Origin: Gammaproteobacteria bacterium
Lineage (GTDB): Bacteria > Pseudomonadota > Gammaproteobacteria > Steroidobacterales > GCA-2729495
Assembly: GCA_028285245.1 (NCBI GenBank)
Contig: JANQPY010000054.1
Span: forward strand, 62,001-126,000
Length of the DNA: 64,000 nucleotides
Direction: 5' to 3'
Position 1 is the first letter of the stretch. Every line of letters starts with the position of its first letter. This document shows, one piece after another, positions 1-8,825 of this stretch. The notes beneath the pieces were generated by a model. That model had not been told where the DNA came from, ran no database searches, and saw only the letters and a program-made list of their open reading frames with translations. Position numbers and translations under genes: made by a program.

Positions 1-380
1 GTGCGCACCTCGTGATCAACAAGCGCCTCCATCATGTCGTTGTCCTTGGCAAACTGGAGACCGGTTAAAGTGGCCTTGATCAGCGCGTCGTTGGGCTCAT
101 GCTGATAAGGCATGCGGTTATTCAGCGCCTTGATGAGCTGCTCAACTGCCATACCCAGATCGCGCTCGCGGCCAGTGAAGTCATGAGCCGGGCTGCCGGA
201 CTTGCTGGTCTCTCTGATTGCGGCAGCGACAGCAGCACCCAGCTCCTCTTCCTGGCCTTTAAAGCCGCTGCGATTCGCGAACTTGTCGGCCGTGAGCCCA
301 TCAGCACCCGTGTGACCGCCGGCCCAGGAGGATGTTGAACAAAGAGCTAGCAATGCCACCGTAATAATCAGTCTGCTCAT
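1..380 (-). CDS. Secreted protein of unknown function (C-terminus beyond window)
   Basis: An open frame of 126 codons reads leftward from ATG at 380 and runs off the window edge without a stop. A CAGGAG ribosome binding site lies 7-8 bases upstream. The first 20 or so residues (MSRLIITVALLALCSTSSWA) form a typical signal peptide with cleavage after SWA, so the protein is exported. The mature part is hydrophilic and helical-looking, with no cysteine and no motif I recognise. It lies downstream of purK on the same strand with a 153-base gap, so it may have its own promoter. The function is unknown; confidence is in the gene, not in a role. Confidence 0.7.
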   Translation of the reverse strand, partial: MSRLIITVALLALCSTSSWAGGHTGADGLTADKFANRSGFKGQEEELGAAVAAAIRETSKSGSPAHDFTGRERDLGMAVEQLIKALNNRMPYQHEPNDALIKATLTGLQFAKDNDMMEALVDHEVR

Positions 381-533
381 CAGTCGACTCCTGAAATATT
401 GCTTGGAATTCCGCAGCGCAACGCGCCCCGGTTGGGAAGCGCGCGCGGAAAAGGTTTTCGAAGCGCGCTATCTAAACGGATGCTCTGCCCGGGCCATGAA
501 GACCACCAGGCGGATGACTTTTGGGTGAGTGCG

Positions 534-1676
534 CTAGGCGCGTGCTGGCGACAGTCCGGCAACGAGACGCTCGGCACGTTCCAGTTCCGCCTGCCCATCG
601 CGACCCGTCAGCACCAGATGCCCCATCTTGCGGCCCTGCCGGGCCTCACGTTTGCCGTAGAGGTGCAGACGTGCACCGGGCTCCTGCAACAGGCCTGAAA
701 AATCGGGTGGTCCGTTAAGCCACAGATCACCCAGCAGATTAACCATCACCGCCGCCTGTTGTTGGCTGGCGTCACCAAGCGGCCAGCCGCACACCGCCCG
801 CACGTGCTGCTCGAACTGCGATGTGTGACAACTCCCCCAGGTGAAGTGCCCGCTGTTATGCGTGCGCGGTGCGATCTCGTTTACCAGGAGTTCCTGGTCT
901 CGAGTTAAGAACAGCTCCACCGCAATCACGCCAACATGCTCCAGCTGTTCAGCTATGGTTGCCGCTATCTCGCGAGCCTGCCGGGCGATACTGTCGGTCA
1001 CGCGAGCGGGAGCGCAGGTGGTATGCAGAATATGTCGCCGGTGCACGTTCTCTGCAATCGGGTAGTAGCTAACCGCGCCGCGAATGTCTCGCGCCAGCAG
1101 CACCGACAGCTCCCGGTCAAAGTCAACGAAACCCTCCAACACTGCTGGCTGCTCGCCGATGGCTGACCAGGCAGCGGCGGCATCGTCCGCGCCGTCGATG
1201 CGGCACTGTCCCTTCCCGTCATAACCGGACCGGCGCGTTTTCAACACGGCCGGCGCGCCGACCCCGTTAAGCGCCCCCTCCAGTTCGTCGAGGCTGCCAA
1301 CCGGCGCGTTGACCGTTTGCGGAAGGCCGCAGCGCGCCAGAAATTCACGCTGCCGGGCGCGGTCCTGAATGATGCCAAGCACTGAAGGGCCCGGCCTCAC
1401 CGGCGTTTGCCGCGCAACCACTTCAAGCAGGGAAGCGGGCACGTGTTCAGTGTCCAGAGTGACGACATTGGACATGGCAGCCAGGCGCTCGGCGGCGGCC
1501 ACATCATCCAGCGCGCCTACCTCACGATGATCGGCCACGGCCATGGCGGGCGCCGCAGGGTCCGGATCGAGTACGGCAAAGCGCAGGCCTAATGGCCGCG
1601 CGGTCAGAGCCATCATTTGTGCCAGCTGGCCACCACCGAGGATACCGACCGTATCGCCCGGTCTCAGGACACTCAC
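534..1676 (-). CDS. purK: N5-carboxyaminoimidazole ribonucleotide synthase PurK
   Basis: PurK uses ATP and bicarbonate to carboxylate AIR to N5-CAIR in cytosolic de novo purine synthesis; PurE then rearranges the product. The 380-residue protein has the usual ATP-grasp layout: N-terminal GGGQLAQM (about 14-21), the ATP-grasp loop [12 protein letters not shown] (146-157), and the [12 protein letters not shown] metal/ATP-binding segment (266-277). The length fits the family. Translation starts at GTG 1676, overlapping the purE stop by 4 bases, so the two are translationally coupled in a purE-purK operon. Nothing unusual was seen in the active-site motifs. Confidence 0.96.
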   Translation of the reverse strand: MSVLRPGDTVGILGGGQLAQMMALTARPLGLRFAVLDPDPAAPAMAVADHREVGALDDVAAAERLAAMSNVVTLDTEHVPASLLEVVARQTPVRPGPSVLGIIQDRARQREFLARCGLPQTVNAPVGSLDELEGALNGVGAPAVLKTRRSGYDGKGQCRIDGADDAAAAWSAIGEQPAVLEGFVDFDRELSVLLARDIRGAVSYYPIAENVHRRHILHTTCAPARVTDSIARQAREIAATIAEQLEHVGVIAVELFLTRDQELLVNEIAPRTHNSGHFTWGSCHTSQFEQHVRAVCGWPLGDASQQQAAVMVNLLGDLWLNGPPDFSGLLQEPGARLHLYGKREARQGRKMGHLVLTGRDGQAELERAERLVAGLSPARA

Positions 1677-2170
1677 TCAAGCGTCTCCGCCATAATCCGT
1701 TCGGCCTGGGCAACACGGAACGCCTCAAGTCGGTCGTGCAACGCAGGATCCTGCAAGGCCAGTATTGACGCGGCCAGGTAGGCGGCGTTGGCGGCTCCCG
1801 CATCGCCGATCGCGAGCGTCCCAACCGGCACACCTGCCGGCATTTGCACTATAGACAACAGTGAATCGAGACCGCTCAAATTCCTGGACTGCACGGGCAC
1901 GCCCAGTACGGGCAACGTGGTCTTTGCGGCGGCCATACCAGGCAGGTGTGCCGCCCCGCCCGCACCGGCGATGATGACCTGTATGCCCCGGTCGGCTGCC
2001 GCCTCGACATACTCGAAGAGAAAATCGGGCGTTCTATGGGCAGAAGTGATCTTGCGCTCGAACCCGATGCCGAGTTCATCGAGCACCTGCGCGGCCGACT
2101 GTAGCGTCGGCCAATCGCTGCGGCTACCCATGATGATGGCGACCTGCGGTGCGCCGAGACCCTCGGTCAT
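1673..2170 (-). CDS. purE: N5-carboxyaminoimidazole ribonucleotide mutase PurE
   Basis: Class I PurE converts N5-CAIR to CAIR. The 165-residue protein carries the class signatures GSRSDW (15-20), SAHRTP with the catalytic histidine (about 45), [11 protein letters not shown] (69-79) and [10 protein letters not shown] (109-118). The start was set at ATG 2170 because a GGGGAG ribosome binding site lies about 7 bases upstream and the protein then has normal family length; an in-frame ATG at 2212 would add 14 residues but lacks such a site. It is the first gene of the purE-purK pair and overlaps the purK start by 4 bases. Confidence 0.96.
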   Translation of the reverse strand: MTEGLGAPQVAIIMGSRSDWPTLQSAAQVLDELGIGFERKITSAHRTPDFLFEYVEAAADRGIQVIIAGAGGAAHLPGMAAAKTTLPVLGVPVQSRNLSGLDSLLSIVQMPAGVPVGTLAIGDAGAANAAYLAASILALQDPALHDRLEAFRVAQAERIMAETLE

Positions 2171-2306
2171 GACCGGGCTCCCCGTGAAAAAACCGCATAG
2201 TTTAGACCGCATACCCGCAAGCGTCTAACCGGGTGAAGCCCTTATTGCCAACCAACTCCGGGCACCTCAGGGGAACCAAACGCGCCGGCACGCTTCCAAG
2301 TCGACT

Positions 2307-3095
2307 ATGCAAAGCGCTACAGACTGCCTTCCCCGTGGAACGTGGCTGCGGGCCACCGGCGCCCTGGCCCTGCTGATGCTGCTCAGCCTGAGTGCTGTAG
2401 CGGGCCCCGGTTCATTTGGGAGCTTCGCCAGCGGTCCGCGGCAAGCCCTGCTCGTCGAGCTGTACACGTCCGAAGGCTGCAGCAGCTGCCCTCCGGCTGA
2501 TCAGTGGCTGGCGAAACTCGCGACAGATGAGTCGCTCTGGCGAGAAGTCGTACCGGTCGCATTCCACGTCGACTATTGGGATTACCTGGGCTGGCCCGAT
2601 CGTTTCGCTAACGCCAGATTCAGTGACCGCCAGCGCCGCTACGCACGCCTCGGCGCCACACGCACCGTTTACACGCCAGGTGTCATGGCCGGCGGTCGTG
2701 AATGGCGGGGCTGGTGGCAAAACGAACCGTTGCCGACCGGCAGCGCGCGTGCCGGTGTTCTCACCCTGCACGAAAACGATGGGGCCATCTCGCTGACCTA
2801 CGAGACAGAGCGATCGCTTAAGTCGCTCAATGGGCACGTTGCGTTGCTCGGCTTTGGCTTGCGCACCGCAGTCCGACGCGGCGAGAATGCCGGACGTGAA
2901 CTGGCCCACGAATTCGTTGTGCTTGATTGGCAGCAGACGACGCTCTCAAGAAACGACGGCGTCTTTACCGCCTCGCTGCGCAGGCCAGGTACGGAAGTCG
3001 ACGCCGAGCGTTTCGCACTCGCGGCCTGGGTCAGCCAGGGCCAGGGACCGCCGCTGCAGGCCGTTGGTGGCTGGATGGAAGCCGACGATTGGTAG
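2307..3095 (+). CDS. DUF1223 family secreted thioredoxin-like protein
   Basis: The 262-residue protein starts with a probable signal peptide (hydrophobic stretch about 19-32, cleavage after AVA). The mature part opens with the DUF1223 hallmark LVELYTSEGCSSCPPAD, in which Cys58 and Cys61 form a CxxC pair in a thioredoxin-like context, followed by the conserved HVDYWDYLGW and YTPGVM segments. Family members are periplasmic and their biochemical role is not established; a thiol-redox role is only an inference from the CxxC. It has no strong ribosome binding site. The next gene follows after 13 bases on the same strand, so the two may be co-transcribed. Confidence 0.9.
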   Translation: MQSATDCLPRGTWLRATGALALLMLLSLSAVAGPGSFGSFASGPRQALLVELYTSEGCSSCPPADQWLAKLATDESLWREVVPVAFHVDYWDYLGWPDRFANARFSDRQRRYARLGATRTVYTPGVMAGGREWRGWWQNEPLPTGSARAGVLTLHENDGAISLTYETERSLKSLNGHVALLGFGLRTAVRRGENAGRELAHEFVVLDWQQTTLSRNDGVFTASLRRPGTEVDAERFALAAWVSQGQGPPLQAVGGWMEADDW

Positions 3096-3108
3096 CCTGG
3101 ACTGATCA

Positions 3109-3864
3109 GTGATGCGGCGACTGTTCTACGCATTGCTGATTGCCCTGCTTGCAGCCGTCGCACTGTTCGATCTTTACACGCGTACGCCCGACACATTTGT
3201 GATTGCTCCATTTGAGATAGCCCCCAATGCGTCTCATCTGGTCGTTTATTTTCATGGCAGCGATGGCGGCGATGAACCGTTGATCGCAGCGATGGAAACC
3301 AGAACCAGAGACCTGCTCGGACCTGCCGCCCAGGTGATTAACTACCGATGGTCTGCCGGCTCGGACAATCGTATGCGGGCGAATTCCAACGCCCTGAAGT
3401 TTGGAGAAACGCTCGGCGAACAGCTCGCCCAGCAACCTCAGCTGAAACACTTACATTTGATCATTCACAGCGCGGGGGCTTTTATTCCCGATGCGCTTTG
3501 CGAACGCTATCGCGCTCAAGCCTCAACGCCGGCGCATATCGAAGTGACCTACATCGATCCTTTTGGCATCCGCGGACTGCTGGACTGGCGGTTTGGCGCA
3601 CGGAATCACGGGCGTTGCGCCGACTTTGCGTCCACGCTACTCAATACCGATGACGGCGCTCCATCAACCAACTACGCGCTGGCATCGGCCTACAACATTG
3701 ACGTTACCGATCACCCGGACAGGGCAGCGTTCACCCGTGACTACCACTATTGGCCGCTGCAGTATTTTCTTGATGAACTCGACGAACGGGCGCTGACTCC
3801 AGCCGCCCGCAACCATGCCAACTATCCCCGCGGCACGGTCGTTTCGTGGCAGCAAGTCCCCTAG
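3109..3864 (+). CDS. Membrane-anchored alpha/beta-hydrolase-like protein
   Basis: This 251-residue protein has an N-terminal hydrophobic segment (about 4-22) that serves as a signal anchor or signal peptide. It has an alpha/beta-hydrolase pattern: VYFHGSDGG (47-54) as an oxyanion-type loop, IIHSAG with candidate nucleophile Ser121, Asp150 in TYIDPFG, and His213 in RDYHYWP. The nucleophile elbow is H-S-A-G rather than G-x-S-x-G, so hydrolase activity is inferred only. The start may be GTG 3109 or ATG 3112. Its stop overlaps the stop of the convergent frmA, the two sharing a CTAG. Confidence 0.75.
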   Translation: MMRRLFYALLIALLAAVALFDLYTRTPDTFVIAPFEIAPNASHLVVYFHGSDGGDEPLIAAMETRTRDLLGPAAQVINYRWSAGSDNRMRANSNALKFGETLGEQLAQQPQLKHLHLIIHSAGAFIPDALCERYRAQASTPAHIEVTYIDPFGIRGLLDWRFGARNHGRCADFASTLLNTDDGAPSTNYALASAYNIDVTDHPDRAAFTRDYHYWPLQYFLDELDERALTPAARNHANYPRGTVVSWQQVP

Positions 3865-4967
3865 TACGTCACCACCGTCCGAATACTTTCGCCCGCATGC
3901 ATCAGGTCAAATGCCTGATTAATATCGTCGAGCGGCAGCGTGTGCGTGATCAGCTCGTCGATATGAATTTTGCCGTCCATATACCAGTCGACAATGCGCG
4001 GCACATCGGTTCGTCCGCGTGCACCGCCGAAGGCAGTGCCGCGCCAGACGCGGCCCGTGACCAGCTGGAATGGCCGCGTGGAGATTTCCTGTCCTGCCCC
4101 GGCAACGCCGATGATGCAGCTCTCACCCCAGCCCTTGTGACAGCATTCCAGCGCCTGGCGCATCGTCTCGACATTACCAATACATTCGAAGCTGTAATCG
4201 ACACCGCCCCCGGTAAGCTCGATAACCGCCGCCGTGACGTCTGCGACATCAGCTGCGTTGATAAAGTCAGTCATGCCGAACTGGCGGGCAAGCGACTCGC
4301 GCGCAGGATTGATGTCTACGCCAATGATTCGATCAGCCCCCACAAGCCGCGCACCCTGAATCACATTCAGACCGATTCCGCCCAGCCCAAACACAGCCAC
4401 CGTCGCACCGGGCTCCACCTGCATGGTGAAGGCGACTGCACCCACGCCGGTAGTCACGCCGCAGCCGATGTAACAAACCTTATCGAAGGGCGCGTCCTGG
4501 CGAATTTTCGCAACTGCGATTTCCGGCAGCACGGTGTGGTTGGCAAACGTCGAACAGCCCATGTAGTGAAGGATCGGGCGTCCGTCGAGACTAAATCGGC
4601 TGGTACCGTCCGGCATCAGCCCCTGCCCCTGTGTGGCGCGAACAGACTGGCACAGGTTCGTCTTGGGGTGCAGGCAAAAATCACACTCGCGGCACTCCGG
4701 TGTGTACAACGGGATCACGTGATCACCCGGCTTGACGCTGGTTACACCAGCACCCACATCGACGACGACGCCGGCACCTTCATGACCAAGAATCGCCGGA
4801 AAAGCGCCTTCCGGGTCGTCGCCGGACAACGTAAAGGCATCGGTATGGCACACCCCCGTTGCCTTGAGCTCGACCAACACCTCTCCAGCCCGCGGCCCCT
4901 GCAGATCAACCTCAACAACTTCCAGTGGTTTGCCAGCCTCAAAGGCAACGGCCGCTCGTGTCTTCAT
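3861..4967 (-). CDS. frmA: S-(hydroxymethyl)glutathione dehydrogenase (class III alcohol dehydrogenase)
   Basis: This enzyme oxidises S-hydroxymethylglutathione, the adduct of formaldehyde and glutathione, to S-formylglutathione with NAD. The 368-residue zinc MDR protein shows catalytic zinc ligands Cys40 (GVCHTD), His62-Glu63 (GHEG) and Cys169, structural zinc ligands Cys92, Cys95, Cys98 and Cys106, and the Rossmann motif GLGGIG (194-199). ATG 4967 has an AGGAA site 6-7 bases upstream. The S-formylglutathione hydrolase gene ends 15 bases upstream of the start on the same strand, so both steps of formaldehyde detoxification form one operon. A long open frame on the opposite strand is a shadow of this gene. 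Confidence 0.97.
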   Translation of the reverse strand: MKTRAAVAFEAGKPLEVVEVDLQGPRAGEVLVELKATGVCHTDAFTLSGDDPEGAFPAILGHEGAGVVVDVGAGVTSVKPGDHVIPLYTPECRECDFCLHPKTNLCQSVRATQGQGLMPDGTSRFSLDGRPILHYMGCSTFANHTVLPEIAVAKIRQDAPFDKVCYIGCGVTTGVGAVAFTMQVEPGATVAVFGLGGIGLNVIQGARLVGADRIIGVDINPARESLARQFGMTDFINAADVADVTAAVIELTGGGVDYSFECIGNVETMRQALECCHKGWGESCIIGVAGAGQEISTRPFQLVTGRVWRGTAFGGARGRTDVPRIVDWYMDGKIHIDELITHTLPLDDINQAFDLMHAGESIRTVVTY

Positions 4968-4982
4968 GCTTGTTCCTATTCT

Positions 4983-5822
4983 CTAGTCCGAAGCCAGAAT
5001 GCGTGCATGGTGATCAAGATGGTCATCAATAAAAGAGGCAACGAAAAAGTAGCTGTGGTCGTAGCCGGTGTGTTCGCGGAGTCTGATGCCCTGCTGTACA
5101 GCGCCGCACGCCGCCACAAACCGGTGCGGCCGCAGCTGAGCCTCCAGAAAATCGTCTGCAGCGCCCTGGTCAATAAGAATCTCCGGCTCCCCGGTGCGGT
5201 CACCCGCTGCTCGCATCAGCTCCGTCGCGTCATAGTTTGACCAGAGCCTGCGATCATCACCCAGGTACGCAGCGAACGCCTTTTGCCCCCAGGGCACCTG
5301 CGTGGGCGCCACGATCGGGGCGAATGCGGACACCGATCGATATAAGTCCCGATGGCGCAAACCCAGAGTGAGCGCGCCATGCCCACCCATCGAGTGACCG
5401 GCAATGCCCTGAGAATCAGCGGCCACCGGAAAACTCGCTTCCGCCAGCGCATACAGTTCTTGTGTGATGTAAGACTCCATCTGGAAGTTTGTTGACCACG
5501 GCGCCTGCGTTGCGTCCACGTAAAAACCTGCGCCCTGACCCAGATCATAAGCCGCGTCGTCCGGCACGTCTTCGCCGCGAGGACTCGTGTCCGGGGCGAT
5601 AATGATCAAGCCAAGTTCCGCAGCGCGGCCGTAGGCGCCCGCCTTGGTGGTGAAGTTTTCTGCGCTGCAGGTCAAACCGGACAGCCACCACAGAACGGGA
5701 CGCGGCCCAGACTGCGGCGGCAAGAAAATCGAGAACGTCATCTCGCACCGCGTGGACTCAGCAGCGTGCCGGTAGTAAGCCAACTGGCCGCCGAAACAGC
5801 GTTGGTTAGATAGTTGTTCCAA
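4983..5822 (-). CDS. fghA: S-formylglutathione hydrolase
   Basis: FghA hydrolyses S-formylglutathione to formate and glutathione, the second step after the dehydrogenase encoded just downstream. The 279-residue esterase-D family protein has the nucleophile elbow GHSMGGHG with Ser144, the acid loop IDQGAADDFL (Asp223 or 224) and His256 in GYDHSYFF, plus the family-typical CFGG near the N-terminus and LSGLTCSAENF. The only start compatible with full length is TTG at 5822; the frame closes 12 codons further upstream without ATG or GTG. This suggests weak initiation or an upstream sequence difference. The product assignment is secure. Confidence 0.95.
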   Translation of the reverse strand: MEQLSNQRCFGGQLAYYRHAAESTRCEMTFSIFLPPQSGPRPVLWWLSGLTCSAENFTTKAGAYGRAAELGLIIIAPDTSPRGEDVPDDAAYDLGQGAGFYVDATQAPWSTNFQMESYITQELYALAEASFPVAADSQGIAGHSMGGHGALTLGLRHRDLYRSVSAFAPIVAPTQVPWGQKAFAAYLGDDRRLWSNYDATELMRAAGDRTGEPEILIDQGAADDFLEAQLRPHRFVAACGAVQQGIRLREHTGYDHSYFFVASFIDDHLDHHARILASD

Positions 5823-6107
5823 GGCCGATACCCGTTGCCGCGCGATGGTGCAGGGAGACTAGCAGACTTGGTCGTGTTGCCGGCCGTGGTGGGATGCGCG
5901 CGTAATCCAGCATCTGCGGCCGGCGCTGCCCCACTAGCTTTCTCTCAAGGCGCCGGCGCAGAGGGCACGCGCCGACGAACGTGAAGTCGAATAAAGCGCA
6001 GCAAAGCGAACCATTCGACGAAAGCTTGCGGCAAACCGGGGCCTCGCAAAGAGGGCGCCTTCCAACCGCTGCACCGGCCTTGGCAGACAATCGAGTGGCC
6101 TCGCTAC
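5823..6107. other. Intergenic stretch without a recognisable gene
   Basis: This 285-base gap between fghA and the sterol-desaturase-family gene holds short open frames on both strands, but none has a ribosome binding site or a recognisable protein pattern. I see no clear promoter, terminator or repeat here. Confidence 0.5.
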
Positions 6108-6929
6108 TCACCGACTGTCAACGGCAGCAGAATCAGACCGAAACGGTTCAGCCAACAAGCTTCCCAAACGCTGCGCATCAGCGCCCGACCGGGCCGGCAA
6201 CCCAAGCTCCATCTCCACGTGCCCGGCGGCCGGCTGCGCAACATACGTTCCAAACAGACGATCCCAGATAGACAGCGTGAAGCCGAAGTTGCTGTGAGTC
6301 TCCCCGGGCACGACTGAGTGATGTACGCGATGCATGTCCGGGGTCACGATGAATTGCCGGATAAGCCGATCCGCGCGAGCCGGAATGCTCAGATTGGCGT
6401 GAGAGAACATCGACGCCGCGTTGAGCTGTATCTCGAAGATCAGTACCGCAAGCCAGGCGGGGCCAAGCACCGCGATGACACCCAGCTTGTATACCATCGA
6501 GATTAGAATCTCACCGGGGTGAAACCTTCCGCCGCTGCTCACGTCCAATTCGCCATCAAGGTGGTGCACGCGATGCCAGCGCCACAGCCAGGGCCAGCGA
6601 TGCATCAGACGGTGCTGCGCGTAAATAGACAGATCCAGGAAGACCAGCGCCAGAATCAGCTCGAGACCTTCGAGCCACGGCAAATGGTTTAGCAGGCCCC
6701 AACCGGAGTCTGCGGACCACACAGCGAAGCCGGCTGCACCCAATGGAAACAACACACGAATCAATGCGGCATCAAGAATAAGCAACAGAAAGTTCGCGGG
6801 CCAGCGCTGACGACGACGCAGAAGCTGTTGCCGACGAGGCCAAAGCACCTCGCAAGACATCAACGCCGACACGACAACCGCAAACGCGCAAGCGCGCCAG
6901 ATCAATTCAGGGCTAAGCGACGACTCCAT
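6108..6929 (-). CDS. Sterol desaturase / fatty acid hydroxylase family membrane protein
   Basis: The 273-residue polytopic protein belongs to the di-iron fatty acid hydroxylase superfamily. It has several hydrophobic segments in the N-terminal two thirds and the histidine clusters that bind the di-iron centre: QHRLMHR, WHRVHH, the FSHAN region and DMHRVHH. Such enzymes hydroxylate or desaturate lipids at the membrane face; the substrate here cannot be told. The ribosome binding site is weak. It lies 46 bases downstream of the CydC-like ABC gene on the same strand and could be the last gene of that transcript. Confidence 0.88.
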   Translation of the reverse strand: MESSLSPELIWRACAFAVVVSALMSCEVLWPRRQQLLRRRQRWPANFLLLILDAALIRVLFPLGAAGFAVWSADSGWGLLNHLPWLEGLELILALVFLDLSIYAQHRLMHRWPWLWRWHRVHHLDGELDVSSGGRFHPGEILISMVYKLGVIAVLGPAWLAVLIFEIQLNAASMFSHANLSIPARADRLIRQFIVTPDMHRVHHSVVPGETHSNFGFTLSIWDRLFGTYVAQPAAGHVEMELGLPARSGADAQRLGSLLAEPFRSDSAAVDSR

Positions 6930-6975
6930 GGGCGCAGTCTACGCGGAGCGGACGCACGCCGGGCATCAATGGCAG

Positions 6976-8808
6976 CTAGCCGGTTAGCGTCGCGTCAACT
7001 TCATCCTGCTGCATGACAAACATGCGCGCGTACCAGCCGCCGGCCCGCATGAGCGCCTGATGCGTACCTTGCTCCGCGATCTTGCCCGCCTGCATCACGA
7101 GAATCTCATCGGCATCCACGACAGTTGAAAGCCGGTGCGCAATCGTGAGTGTAGTGCGGCCCGCGCACAGCCGCTTCAGCGCACCCATGACGCTCCGTTC
7201 CGTTTCCACGTCGAGGCTTGAAGTTGCCTCGTCAAGCAAAATAACTGGTGCGTCTTTCAAAATGGCCCGAGCGATCGCGACGCGCTGACGTTGCCCCCCG
7301 GAAATCTTTGTGCCCCGCTCCCCTGCATCCGTCTGGTATCCGTCTGGAGTCGCAGCCAGCCACTCGGCGAGGCCAGCCTGCTCGGCGGCGGCTTCTATCT
7401 CCGCACGGGTCGCATCGTGCTTGCCCATACGGATATTGGCCTCGATTGTGTCGTTGAAAATGAAGCTCCGCTGCGAAACGACGGCAAACTGCCGCTGCAG
7501 ATCGGCGAGGGGAAAATTCGTTAGCTCACGATCGCCAATCGCAATCGAGCCCGACTGCGGATCCCACTGGCGCAGCAGCAAGTTTACGAGCGTTGATTTG
7601 CCTGCTCCGCTCGGCCCGACCAGCGCCACATGCCGGCCGGCTGGTATGTCGAGGGAAAACTCGTCGAGTACGCGGCTCTCGCGGCGCCACTGCGCCTCCT
7701 CGGTGTCGTACTCAAACACAACATCTTTAAAGTGCAGGGAGGGCTCAACGCCTTCGGCCACCGGCTCGGCGGCGGTCTCTGCCACAGCGGGCGGCTGATC
7801 CATCATTGCGAACAGTCGGCGCGCGGCGATGATCGACACGCGGAAATCTGTGTAGTTGTTGGCCAGCCCCACCGACAGGTAAAACCCGACCACTGATACC
7901 GCGATGACTGCCGGCAAATCGACCAGCGGATCAATGCGGCCCGCCAGGGACAACTCGATACCCCACCACGCTGCCGCCAGTATGCCGATTGTGATGAACA
8001 CCTCCGCCAGCGCACGCTGAGTAGCATCCGCGCCGTAGAGCTTGTCCTGGCCCTTCTGCATCGAGGCACCGATCGCATACAGCTCTCTGGATCGCTGCTC
8101 TTCGTACCCGAAAGCAACGGTGTCGCGCACACCCTGAATGCTATCCGCGACAAAAGCATTGACCTGGCCGAGCTGCTGACGGTAACTAACGCCGTCGCCT
8201 CCTAACCTGGCCACCAGCCAAGGCAGCAGCAGTGTGTTGGCCAGGTAAAACGGGGTCAGCACATAAACGATGGATGGCTCTATGGTCCAACACCAGGCCA
8301 GTATGAGTATCGGCACCCAAAAGGCGGCGATCGCCGGGGCAATAGTGTGCGCATAGAACGGCTCCACGCGCTCGCAGTCGGTCATCACCCGGCTTACTGC
8401 GTCGCCAGACTGCAGCTTGGCCGTGCGCGCTGGCGCCAACGGCAGCATCGCGTAGTAAAAGCGGTCCCTGAAGGCTGCCAGAATGCGGAATGCAACATAG
8501 TGGCCGGTGTAGCTCTCGACGTAAGACGCGATTCCCACCACCGTGCCTGCCAGGGCAATCCACTTGACCTGGTTCCAGATCAGCGACCAGTTAACAACAC
8601 CCGGCTCGGCTGCCTGCACATATAGACCGACACTGGCCGCAGCGATACCGAGCACCGCTGCCTGGCCGACAAACTTCACTACGCGCGCAATCAGCGACGT
8701 CGTCATGATGAGATTGAACGGCGCCATGAAGCGCAGCAGGCGCTTAATCACCTGGTAGTTGCTTACGCCTGCTAATGGCACGGCGGCCTCTGCTGTAGCT
8801 GTATTCAT
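6976..8808 (-). CDS. ABC exporter half-transporter, CydC-like
   Basis: This 610-residue fused permease-ATPase has about six membrane segments in residues 25-330 and a nucleotide-binding domain with Walker A GPSGAGKST (398-406), signature SGGQRQ (503-508), Walker B VILLDEATS (522-530) and switch His558. The membrane part carries CydC-like phrases (PLAPAR...LQSGD...SRV). It follows the CydD-like gene by 17 bases, in the cydD-cydC order, so the two likely form a heterodimeric inner-membrane exporter. CydDC exports cysteine and glutathione. That substrate is an inference here because no cydAB oxidase is nearby and the context is metal resistance. Confidence 0.88.
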   Translation of the reverse strand: MNTATAEAAVPLAGVSNYQVIKRLLRFMAPFNLIMTTSLIARVVKFVGQAAVLGIAAASVGLYVQAAEPGVVNWSLIWNQVKWIALAGTVVGIASYVESYTGHYVAFRILAAFRDRFYYAMLPLAPARTAKLQSGDAVSRVMTDCERVEPFYAHTIAPAIAAFWVPILILAWCWTIEPSIVYVLTPFYLANTLLLPWLVARLGGDGVSYRQQLGQVNAFVADSIQGVRDTVAFGYEEQRSRELYAIGASMQKGQDKLYGADATQRALAEVFITIGILAAAWWGIELSLAGRIDPLVDLPAVIAVSVVGFYLSVGLANNYTDFRVSIIAARRLFAMMDQPPAVAETAAEPVAEGVEPSLHFKDVVFEYDTEEAQWRRESRVLDEFSLDIPAGRHVALVGPSGAGKSTLVNLLLRQWDPQSGSIAIGDRELTNFPLADLQRQFAVVSQRSFIFNDTIEANIRMGKHDATRAEIEAAAEQAGLAEWLAATPDGYQTDAGERGTKISGGQRQRVAIARAILKDAPVILLDEATSSLDVETERSVMGALKRLCAGRTTLTIAHRLSTVVDADEILVMQAGKIAEQGTHQALMRAGGWYARMFVMQQDEVDATLTG

Positions 8809-8825
8809 GTTGATGGGCTCCGCGC

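Noticed and set aside
3846..5240. 464-codon open frame opposite frmA and the end of fghA
   Set aside because: It is fully antisense to two well-identified enzymes, has no recognisable protein pattern, and is explained by high GC codon bias.
5806..6271. Short open frames on both strands in the gap before the sterol-desaturase-family gene
   Set aside because: No ribosome binding site, odd composition rich in Arg, Pro and Ser, and overlap with real genes.
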